NCBI RefSeq assembly: GCF_036195325.1
Contig: NZ_CP108101.1
Span: 1,054,001-1,118,000 of the forward strand
Source of the DNA: Streptomyces sp. NBC_00234
GTDB lineage: Bacteria > Actinomycetota > Actinomycetes > Streptomycetales > Streptomycetaceae
Direction of reading: 5' to 3'
Length of the DNA: 64,000 nt
In this document: positions 24,278 through 31,889 of the stretch, in pieces
Numbering within the stretch: position 1 is the stretch's first letter
Layout of the letters: the number at the start of each line of letters is the position of its first letter
The notes under the pieces: generated by a model
The model's input: only the letters and a program-made list of their open reading frames with translations
Database searches by the model: none
Told to the model about the DNA's origin: nothing
Made by a program: the position numbers and the translations under genes

Positions 24278-26023
24278 GTGACTGCGGGTACTCCGGACTG
24301 TCGCAGCGCCGCGCGGTATCTGTGGTGGCTGGTGACCAGTCAACGCCGACGGGTCGCCGCCGGTGCGCTGCTCGGCAGCGCCTGGATGGTCTGCCTGACA
24401 CTCCCGCCGTACCTGCTGTCACGCGCCATCGACGACGGGCTGGAACCCGGGCATTGGCCCGCTCTGGCCGGCTGGGTCGCGGCGCTGTTCGGTGTGGGCG
24501 TGCTGAACGCGTGGCTGGCCATCATGCGGCACCGCACGATGACCAGGGTGCGGATGGATGCCGCCTTCCGTTCGGTGCAGGTGGTGGTCGGGCAGGCGAC
24601 CAGGCTGGGCGGGGCGCTGCCGCGCCGGGCCACGGCCGGGGAGGTCGTCACGATCGGGTTCCGTGACGTCGGCGTGATCGCCGGCACGCTGACCGTCACC
24701 GGCCCCGGTGTCGGCGCGGTCCTCGCCTATGTCGTCGTGGCCGTGCTGCTGCTGACCGTCTCCCCCCTCCTCGCCGCGGTGGTGCTGCTCGGCGTCCCCC
24801 TTCTCGCGGTGCTGGTCGGCCCGCTGCTCGGGCGACTGCAGGGCGTCGAGACGACGTACCGGGAGCATCAGGGCGTGCTCGCCGCCCGGTTCGCGGACAT
24901 CGTCGGGGGCCTGCGCGTCCTCAACGGCATCGGCGGCAAGGAGGTGTACGCCGAGCGCTACCGGCACGGCTCGCGGACCGTACAAGCGGAGGGGTACCGC
25001 GTCGGCACGGTAACGAGCTGGATCCAGGCTCTCGGTGTCGGGCTTCCCACCCTGTTCCTCGGGACGGTGACCTGGCTGGCGGCCCGGATGGCCGCTCAAG
25101 GAGCGATCACCGTCGGCGAGTTGGTCGCGGTCTACGGGTACGCCGCGGTGCTCGTGGTGCCGGTCGCGTTCTTCATCGAGAGCGGCTACCTCCTCAGCCG
25201 CGGTCTCGTCGCGGCCCGCAGGGTCGTACGTTTCCTGGTCCTGGAACCCGATTCCGGCGGCACGGACGCGCATTCGGACGGGCCGGAGTCGCCGTCCACG
25301 CTTCGTGATCCGGCATCGGGCGTCGAAGTGGAGCCCGGCAGACTGACCGCGTTGGTCAGCGCCCGGCCGTCCGATTCCGCGGCGGTGGTCGACCGCCTCG
25401 GCCGGTTCACCGCGTCGGCCGCGACCTGGGGCGCGATACGCCTCGCCGACATCGACCTGACCCAGATTCGCCGACGGATCCTCGTCGCGGACAACGAGGC
25501 CGACCTGTTCGCCGGCCCGCTGCGCGAGGTGATCTGCGGCACCCGGGACCGGGACGCGGACGCCATCGCCCGCGCTCTGCACGCGGGCATGGCGCAGGAC
25601 GTCGTCCGCGGCCTGCCGGACGGACTCGACTCGCGCGTCGACGCGCAGGGGCGGAACCTCTCCGGAGGTCAGCGCCAGCGCATCCGCCTGGTCCGGGCCC
25701 TGCTCGCCGATCCCGAGGTGCTCCTCGCGGTCGAGCCCACCTCGGCGGTCGACGCGCACACCGAGGCGGCCGTCGCGACCCGGCTGCGCGCCGCGCGGAC
25801 CGGCCGCACCACGCTCGTCACCAGCACATCGCCGCTCCTCCTGGATCAGGCGGACACCGTGACCTACCTGGTCGACGGTTCCGTCGCGGACACCGGCAGC
25901 CATCGCGAACTCCTGGAGCGGCAGCCCGGCTACCGGCTCCTGGTGTCACGCGGCCTGGACGACGAGGACGACGACCCTGCGGACGACGGAACCGTCCCGC
26001 CGCTCCGGGAGGCCGTACGATGA
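24278..26023 (+). CDS. Heterodimeric ABC exporter half, degenerate Walker A and B (pair 2, subunit A)
   Basis: The protein has 581 residues from GTG 24278, with GAAGG upstream. A GTG at 24254 is possible but lacks a site. After six membrane helices the ATPase domain lacks Walker A (TALVSARPSDSAAVV), retains the signature NLSGGQRQRIRLVRALL, has Walker B altered from Asp to Val (VLLAVEPTSAVD) and has no switch His (VTSTSPLLLD). It is clearly a paralogue of the first subunit of pair 1, arranged the same way, and starts 79 bp after that pair. It overlaps its partner by four bases. Confidence 0.91.
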   Translation: MTAGTPDCRSAARYLWWLVTSQRRRVAAGALLGSAWMVCLTLPPYLLSRAIDDGLEPGHWPALAGWVAALFGVGVLNAWLAIMRHRTMTRVRMDAAFRSVQVVVGQATRLGGALPRRATAGEVVTIGFRDVGVIAGTLTVTGPGVGAVLAYVVVAVLLLTVSPLLAAVVLLGVPLLAVLVGPLLGRLQGVETTYREHQGVLAARFADIVGGLRVLNGIGGKEVYAERYRHGSRTVQAEGYRVGTVTSWIQALGVGLPTLFLGTVTWLAARMAAQGAITVGELVAVYGYAAVLVVPVAFFIESGYLLSRGLVAARRVVRFLVLEPDSGGTDAHSDGPESPSTLRDPASGVEVEPGRLTALVSARPSDSAAVVDRLGRFTASAATWGAIRLADIDLTQIRRRILVADNEADLFAGPLREVICGTRDRDADAIARALHAGMAQDVVRGLPDGLDSRVDAQGRNLSGGQRQRIRLVRALLADPEVLLAVEPTSAVDAHTEAAVATRLRAARTGRTTLVTSTSPLLLDQADTVTYLVDGSVADTGSHRELLERQPGYRLLVSRGLDDEDDDPADDGTVPPLREAVR

Positions 26024-27828
26024 CTGCCCGCTCACGGTCCCTGCCCATCGCCGGACCGTCCGAGGTACGCCGTGCGGCGCTCCGGCTGATCCGGCTGGAC
26101 GGTCGCGCCTTCGCCGTCATGATCGGCCTGAACGCGCTGGCCGCCACTGCCGGACTCGCCGGCCCGTGGCTGCTCGGCCGCATCATCGACGAGGTCAGGT
26201 CCGGGGGCGCGGTGGCCTCGGTGGACCGCCTCGCGCTCACCATGCTCGTCTTCGCGCTGGCGCAGCTCCTCCTGGCCCGTTACGCCGGCTACGTCGGACA
26301 CCGCTTCGGCGAGCGGACCCTGGCACGTATTCGCGAGCAGTTCGCCGAACGGGCGCTGGCGCTGCCCGCCGCGGTGGCCGAGCGGGCCGGAACCGGCGAC
26401 CTGATGACCCGGGGCACCACCGATGTGGCCGCGGTCGGCGCCACGCTCCGGGATGCCGGACCCGAGGTCCTCATCGCCGGAGTCCAGGCGCTGTTCATCC
26501 TCGGCGCGGTCTTCGTGCTCGACCCGCTGCTCGGTGCGTGCGGGGTGCTGGGGCTGCTCGGCATCTGGTTCGCCGCCCGCTGGTATCTGCGCCGGGCGCT
26601 CACCGCCTACCTCGCCGAGGGGGCCGCCAACTCGGCTCTCGCGGAGCAGCTCGCGGCCACCGCCGCCGGCGCCCGCACCATCGAAGCCCTCGGACTGCAG
26701 CAACGCCGCATCGCGGCCTGCCAGGAGGACATCGAAACGTGCCGCAGCACCCGGACCCGCACCCTGTTCCTCCGCAGCGTGCTCTTCCCGGCCGTGGACA
26801 TCTCGTACGTCATTCCCGTGGTCGGTGTCCTGCTGATCGGCGGCGTGCTGCTCGACCACGGCACGATGAGCCTCGGCGCGGTCGTCGCCTCGGCCCTGTA
26901 TCTGCGGCAGCTCTCCCAGCCCCTGGACACCATCCTTCAGCAGCTGGAGCAGGTGCAGAGCAGCAGCGCCTCCTTCGCCAGGGTCGAGGGCATCGGCCTG
27001 GCCGCACAGGCACCTCCGGCCGCGTCCCCCGCACCGGCCGACGACCGGATCGACGTGGCCGGTGTGCGCTACGCCTACGACGACGGGGGCGACGTCCTGC
27101 ACGGTGTCGACCTGTCGGTCCGGCCCGGCGAGCGCCTGGTGATCGTCGGTCCCTCCGGCGCGGGCAAGACCACCCTCGGCAGACTGCTGGCCGGCACGGA
27201 CACTCCGCACACCGGCTCGGTGACGGTGGGAAAGGTCCCGGTCGCCGGCCTGGACCCGGACCAACTGCGCCGGCACGTCGTCCTCGTCACCCAGGAGCAC
27301 CACGTGTTCCTGGGCACGGTCCGGGACAACCTGCAGATCGCCTCCGCTCGCGCCACGGACGCCGAGCTGCGCGCGGCTCTCCTCGCGGTCGGCGCCGAGT
27401 GGGCCGACGAGCTGCCGGACGGCCTGGACACGGATCTGGGGCACGGAGGGCACCGGCCGGACGGGGCTCAGGCACAGCAGCTCGCGCTGGCGCGCGTGGT
27501 GCTGGCCGACCCGCACACGCTGATCCTCGACGAGGCCACCGCACTCCTGGATCCGAGGACCGCCCGGCACACGGAACGGGCGCTGGCCGCCGTCCTCGAA
27601 GGCCGGACCGTCGTCGCCATCGCGCACCGGTTGCAGACGGCCCACGACGCCGACCGGGTGGCCGTGATGGAGGACGGCCGCCTCACCGAACTCGGCACCC
27701 ACGACGATCTCGTAGCGGCCGGCGGGGCCTACGCCGCACTCTGGCACTCGTGGCACGGCGATGGGCACGACGAGAGGCACGACGAGAAGCACGAAGAGGG
27801 CCACGGCGAGGGGCGTCCCTCCTCCTGA
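26020..27828 (+). CDS. Heterodimeric ABC exporter half, degenerate signature, His-rich tail (pair 2, subunit B)
   Basis: The protein has 602 residues. Six membrane helices precede canonical Walker A GPSGAGKTTLGRLLAG, Q-loop VTQEHHVFLG, Walker B TLILDEATALLD and H-loop AIAHRLQTAHD. The signature is replaced by RPDGAQAQQLALARVVL. It complements the previous gene in the same way as in pair 1, so the four genes look like a tandem duplication of one exporter. The C-terminal 20 residues are charged and His-rich (DERHDEKHEEGHGEG), which is absent from the pair 1 counterpart and might bind metal, or be a neutral tail. Confidence 0.92.
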   Translation: MTARSRSLPIAGPSEVRRAALRLIRLDGRAFAVMIGLNALAATAGLAGPWLLGRIIDEVRSGGAVASVDRLALTMLVFALAQLLLARYAGYVGHRFGERTLARIREQFAERALALPAAVAERAGTGDLMTRGTTDVAAVGATLRDAGPEVLIAGVQALFILGAVFVLDPLLGACGVLGLLGIWFAARWYLRRALTAYLAEGAANSALAEQLAATAAGARTIEALGLQQRRIAACQEDIETCRSTRTRTLFLRSVLFPAVDISYVIPVVGVLLIGGVLLDHGTMSLGAVVASALYLRQLSQPLDTILQQLEQVQSSSASFARVEGIGLAAQAPPAASPAPADDRIDVAGVRYAYDDGGDVLHGVDLSVRPGERLVIVGPSGAGKTTLGRLLAGTDTPHTGSVTVGKVPVAGLDPDQLRRHVVLVTQEHHVFLGTVRDNLQIASARATDAELRAALLAVGAEWADELPDGLDTDLGHGGHRPDGAQAQQLALARVVLADPHTLILDEATALLDPRTARHTERALAAVLEGRTVVAIAHRLQTAHDADRVAVMEDGRLTELGTHDDLVAAGGAYAALWHSWHGDGHDERHDEKHEEGHGEGRPSS

Positions 27829-27955
27829 GCCGTGTCCCGCCGGGGTGCCGTCAGGAGGCGAACTCCGATGCGGCCGGTAAGGATGAGGAGTGACTCACCC
27901 GGAATCAGGGGCAGGCGAGGACAGGACCGCGTAAGCCCGAGAAGGGACGCACACC

Positions 27956-29317
27956 GTGGCACGACCCAGGATTCTCGTTGTCGGCGCCGGCTTTGCCGGG
28001 GTCGAGTGCGTACGCCGGCTGGAGCGCAGGCTCGTCCCCGGCGAAGCCGAGATCACGCTCGTCACACCGTTCTCGTACCAGCTGTATCTGCCGCTCCTGC
28101 CGCAGGTCGCCGCTGGTGTACTCACGCCCCAGTCGGTCGCCGTCTCGCTGCGCCGAAGCAAGCGCCACCGCACCCGGATCGTGCCGGGCGGGGCCATTGG
28201 AGTGGATACCGACGCGAAGGTCTGCGTCGTCCGCAAGATCACCGACGAGATCGTGAACGAGCCGTACGACTACATCGTGCTGGCCGCCGGCAGCGTCACC
28301 CGGACCTTCGACATCCCCGGTCTGGTGGACCACGCCCGGGGGATGAAGACCCTCGCCGAGGCCGCCTACATCCGGGACCACGTGATCGCGCAGCTCGACC
28401 TCGCCGACGCCAGTCAGGACGAGGAGGAGCGGGCCTCGCGGCTCCAGTTCGTCGTGGTCGGCGGCGGATACGCGGGCACCGAGACCGCGGCCTGTCTGCA
28501 ACGGCTCACCAGCAGCGCCCTCAAGCACTACCCGAGGCTCGACCCGAAGCTCATCAAGTGGCATCTGATCGACATCGCCCCGAGGCTCATGCCCGAACTC
28601 GGGGAAAAGCTCGGCACGGACGCCATGGAGATCCTGCGCAAGCGCGGGATCGAGGTCTCGCTCGGTGTCTCGATCGCCGAGGCGACCGCGGAGACGGTGA
28701 CCTTCACCGACGGCCGGGTCCTGCCCTGCCGCACCCTGATCTGGACGGCCGGTGTCGCCGCCAGCCCGCTGATCGCGACGCTCGGCGCGGAGACGGTACG
28801 CGGACGCCTCGCGGTGACGCCCGAGCTCTCGCTGCGCGGTTCGGACGGCGTGTTCGCGCTCGGCGACGCCGCGGCCGTGCCCGATCTGGCGAAGGGCGAC
28901 GGAGCCGTCTGCCCGCCCACCGCCCAGCACGCCATGCGCCAGGGCCGCACGCTCGCGGACAACCTGATCGCCACGCTGCGCGGCATGCCGCTGATGCCGT
29001 ACGAGCACAAGGACCTCGGTCTGGTGGTCGACCTGGGCGGCCGGGACGCCGTGTCGAAGCCGCTCGGCATCGAGCTGAAGGGCCTCCCGGCCCAGGCCGT
29101 GGCCCGCGGCTATCACTGGTCGGCGCTACGGACGAACGTCGCCAAGACCCGGGTCCTGACGAACTGGATGCTGAACGCGATCGCCGGTGACGACTTCGTA
29201 CGGACCGGTTTCCAGCTGCGCAGTCCGGCGACCCTGCGGGACTTCGAGTACACGGACTCCTATCTCACTCCGGAGCAGGTCCGCGCGCACACCGCCGCGA
29301 CGGTGATCCGCCACTGA
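27956..29317 (+). CDS. Type II NADH dehydrogenase-like FAD oxidoreductase
   Basis: The protein has 453 residues. Start GTG 27956 has GAAGGGA upstream. The FAD motif ILVVGAGFAGVECVRRLE opens the protein, and the NADH motif VVVGGGYAGTETAACLQRL lies at about residue 165. GVFALGDAAAVPD is the C-terminal FAD contact, and an NDH-2-type CPPTAQHAMRQG segment follows. A C-terminal amphipathic part would hold it on the membrane face. It is predicted to oxidise NADH and reduce menaquinone without proton pumping. It is monocistronic and convergent with the DNA ligase gene. Confidence 0.9.
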   Translation: MARPRILVVGAGFAGVECVRRLERRLVPGEAEITLVTPFSYQLYLPLLPQVAAGVLTPQSVAVSLRRSKRHRTRIVPGGAIGVDTDAKVCVVRKITDEIVNEPYDYIVLAAGSVTRTFDIPGLVDHARGMKTLAEAAYIRDHVIAQLDLADASQDEEERASRLQFVVVGGGYAGTETAACLQRLTSSALKHYPRLDPKLIKWHLIDIAPRLMPELGEKLGTDAMEILRKRGIEVSLGVSIAEATAETVTFTDGRVLPCRTLIWTAGVAASPLIATLGAETVRGRLAVTPELSLRGSDGVFALGDAAAVPDLAKGDGAVCPPTAQHAMRQGRTLADNLIATLRGMPLMPYEHKDLGLVVDLGGRDAVSKPLGIELKGLPAQAVARGYHWSALRTNVAKTRVLTNWMLNAIAGDDFVRTGFQLRSPATLRDFEYTDSYLTPEQVRAHTAATVIRH

Positions 29318-29354
29318 CCGGTCCCGGCGGAGCCACCCGGCGGACCCGGCCGTT

Positions 29355-30890
29355 TCAGGTCTGCCGGGAGAGAACCGTTTCGACCGTGTCCGCCTCCTCC
29401 GGCCGCTTGTCCTCCCGGTAGCGCACCACCCGCGCGAACCGCAGAGTGACTCCGGCCGGGTAGCGGGTGGAGCGCTGGAGGCCGTCGTAGGCGATCTCGA
29501 CGACGAGTTCCGGACGCACGGTCACCACGTGCCCGTCGTCGCCGGTGGAGAGTTCGCCCAGCCGTTCGGTCTGCCAGGCGAGCACGGTGTCGGTGAGCCC
29601 CTTGAAGGTCTTGCCGAGCATGGCGTACGAGCCGTCGGGCCGCCGCGCACCGAGATGCAGGTTGGACAGCTTCCCGGTGCGCCGCCCATGCCCCCATTCG
29701 GCCGCGAGCACCACGAGGTCCAGGGTGTGCACCGGCTTGACCTTCAGCCAGGACGCGCCGCGCCGGCCCGCGCTGTAGGGCGCGTCGAGACTCTTGACCA
29801 CCACTCCCTCGTGCCCCCGGGCCAGCGTGGCGGCGAAGAACGCGTCGGCTGCCTCCCGCGGCGACGCTCCGGCCGGCTCGGACACGAGGACCCGGCGCAC
29901 CCGCATCCGCTCGGGGACCAGCCCGGCCAGCGCCGCGTGCCGTTCGGTGAAGGGCAGGTCGAGCAGGTCCCGGCCCTCGACGGACAGCGCGTCGAAGAAG
30001 ACGGGCACGACGGGGACGGTGGCCGCCGCACCGGCCACATCGCGCCGGGAGCCCACCCGGGCCGCGGTCTCCTGGAACGGACGGGGGCGGCCGTCGGCGC
30101 CGAGCGCGATCACCTCGCCGTCGAGGATGAACCGTTCACCGGGAAAGGCGCGTAGGGCTTCGGCGATGTCCGGAAGGCGCTCGGTGACGTCGTCGAGCGT
30201 CCTGGTCCAGAGACGGACGCTGTCGCCGTCCCTGTGCGCCTGGACACGGATGCCGTCCAGTTTCTCCTCGACGACACAGGGGCCGAGCTTGTCGATCGCC
30301 TCGGCGACCGACCGGGCGGTGTGCGCGAGCATCGGGAAAACGGGGCGTCCCACGGTGAGCCGGAACGCGCCGAGCGCCTCCGGCCCCCGCTCCAGCAGGT
30401 CCCGGGCGACCGCTTGCAGCGAACCGGCGAGCATCACGGCCCGTCGTACGTCCTCGGGCGGCGCCCCGGCGGCCCGGGCGAGGGCGTCGGCGGCGACGGC
30501 GTCCAGGGCGCCCTGGCGTACCTCGCCGGTGAGCAGCGCGCGCAGGAAGTGCTGCTCATCGGCGGTGGCGTGGCCGAGGAGCCGCTGCAGGCGGGCGCGA
30601 CGGCTTGCCTGGGAACCGGGGCCGGCGAGCGCTCCGATGCCCGTCAGTTCCGCGTCCACCTCGGCGACCGTGAGGGTCGGCTCGACGGCGGGCGCCACCG
30701 GGTCGCCCAGCGTGCTCCAGCCGATGCCGAGCCGTCCCTGTGGAAGGCGGCCGGAGAGATAGGGGATGACGATCGGCACGTCGTCCGGCGCGGTGTCCCG
30801 GAACAGGTCGGCCAGCAGGGCGACCTTCCGGGACCGTGCCGACGTCGCGGCGACATCCAGGGACACACGGGCGAGCCGGGCTAGCAGCAT
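29355..30890 (-). CDS. ATP-dependent DNA ligase (LigB type)
   Basis: The protein has 511 residues. A helical N-terminal DNA-binding domain (about 1-195) is followed by the adenylation domain with motif I EEKLDGIRVQAHR (catalytic Lys at about 215), motif III in the LDGEVIALG region, motif IV GHEGVVVKSL and motif V SWLKVKP, then an OB-fold with GKLSNLHLGA and GKTFKGLTD. This order matches actinobacterial LigB enzymes, which are dispensable nick-sealing ligases beside the essential NAD-dependent LigA. No Ku or other repair gene is adjacent. Confidence 0.95.
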   Translation of the reverse strand: MLLARLARVSLDVAATSARSRKVALLADLFRDTAPDDVPIVIPYLSGRLPQGRLGIGWSTLGDPVAPAVEPTLTVAEVDAELTGIGALAGPGSQASRRARLQRLLGHATADEQHFLRALLTGEVRQGALDAVAADALARAAGAPPEDVRRAVMLAGSLQAVARDLLERGPEALGAFRLTVGRPVFPMLAHTARSVAEAIDKLGPCVVEEKLDGIRVQAHRDGDSVRLWTRTLDDVTERLPDIAEALRAFPGERFILDGEVIALGADGRPRPFQETAARVGSRRDVAGAAATVPVVPVFFDALSVEGRDLLDLPFTERHAALAGLVPERMRVRRVLVSEPAGASPREAADAFFAATLARGHEGVVVKSLDAPYSAGRRGASWLKVKPVHTLDLVVLAAEWGHGRRTGKLSNLHLGARRPDGSYAMLGKTFKGLTDTVLAWQTERLGELSTGDDGHVVTVRPELVVEIAYDGLQRSTRYPAGVTLRFARVVRYREDKRPEEADTVETVLSRQT

Positions 30891-30907
30891 GCAGTCATGG
30901 TGCTACG

Positions 30908-30949
30908 GCTCCCCGCGCACCGCCCGGGGAGACGAGGGCGGCGGGGAGC
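30908..30949. terminator. Hairpin downstream of the DUF457-type gene
   Basis: GCTCCCCGC at 30908-30916 pairs with GCGGGGAGC at 30941-30949, with an inner CGCCC/GGGCG extension. It lies just past the stop of the leftward gene at 30960 and upstream of the ligase start, a good place for a terminator. Confidence 0.55.
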
Positions 30950-30959
30950 GGTGAAACCG

Positions 30960-31751
30960 TCAGATGACGTTGAGGGCGGCGGCGCCGCCCACTCCCCCGA
31001 GCACCATGAAGACCGGCATCAGCACCTTGAGCTCCACCCAGCTGCCGGCCCGGAAGCGCATCGCCTTCGGCGGCCCGATCGGGTACCAGCGCTTGCGCCC
31101 CAGCGGGATCGGCCACAGGATCGGGCAGCCCGAGACGGTGAGCGCGTCGCCGATGTCATGGACCAGCGCTCCCAGCACGATGGGCAGCCCGAGCCAGAGG
31201 TACTCCTGGCCCGGGGCGGTGAACAGCCAGTCGGAACCGTTGCCCGCCTTGTCCAGGACACCGGCCAGGATCCAGGCGCTGGTCGCTCCGAGCAGCCAGA
31301 CCAGGACGTCGCTGGACATCCGGGCGGCCCGCCACAGCAGTCCTTCGACGGCGAGCACCAGGTGGACGAAGAGAATCGCCAGGACCGCCCACCGGCCGCC
31401 GGTGACCGCCGCGACCGAGGCGCCCGCACCGATCAGGACGGCCCACAGCCAGGTGTGGGTCAGGGTCCGGTGGCCTCCGCTCCTGCGCGGGTCGCCGGGT
31501 CCTCGGGTCGCCTTGTAGACGGCGTACGAGAGCTTGTCGACGATCTCGCACAGGCCCTTGGAGACCGGGCCGAAGGCCCGCGAGATGGTCGCCGACTTGT
31601 GGTCGAGGTCGGGGGCGAGCGCGGCACCCGCGCAGATCAGCCCGCCCACGACGAGCACGGGCCAGGGCATCGGATGACCGGCGGCGGCAGCCGCAGCGCC
31701 CACCCCCAGCCAGGCCGCTGCCCCTGACAGAGAGTGCGCCGGTCCCATCAT
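30960..31751 (-). CDS. Integral membrane metal-dependent hydrolase (DUF457/YdjM-like)
   Basis: The protein has 263 residues from ATG 31751 (ATG 31748 adjacent). It starts MMGPAHSLSG, whose His is the first ligand of the family, followed by ALAPDLDHKSAT and later GGHRTLTHTW and LVHDIGDALT. These spaced His/Asp motifs between five or six membrane helices are the signature of the YdjM/DUF457 membrane metal-hydrolases. The substrate is unknown. It is divergent from the helicase gene with a 138-bp gap. Confidence 0.88.
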   Translation of the reverse strand: MMGPAHSLSGAAAWLGVGAAAAAAGHPMPWPVLVVGGLICAGAALAPDLDHKSATISRAFGPVSKGLCEIVDKLSYAVYKATRGPGDPRRSGGHRTLTHTWLWAVLIGAGASVAAVTGGRWAVLAILFVHLVLAVEGLLWRAARMSSDVLVWLLGATSAWILAGVLDKAGNGSDWLFTAPGQEYLWLGLPIVLGALVHDIGDALTVSGCPILWPIPLGRKRWYPIGPPKAMRFRAGSWVELKVLMPVFMVLGGVGGAAALNVI

Positions 31752-31889
31752 GGTCGTTCCCGCCCCCGTAGATCGTGCGTGGCCATGGCCCGTGCGGCAC
31801 GGCCGAGTTGAGTGGGAAGCGTATCGTCCGTGATCTTCGGCTGGTCCGCCGGTTCCCTCATCCGGTCGGAAGACAGGCAAGATGGGGGT

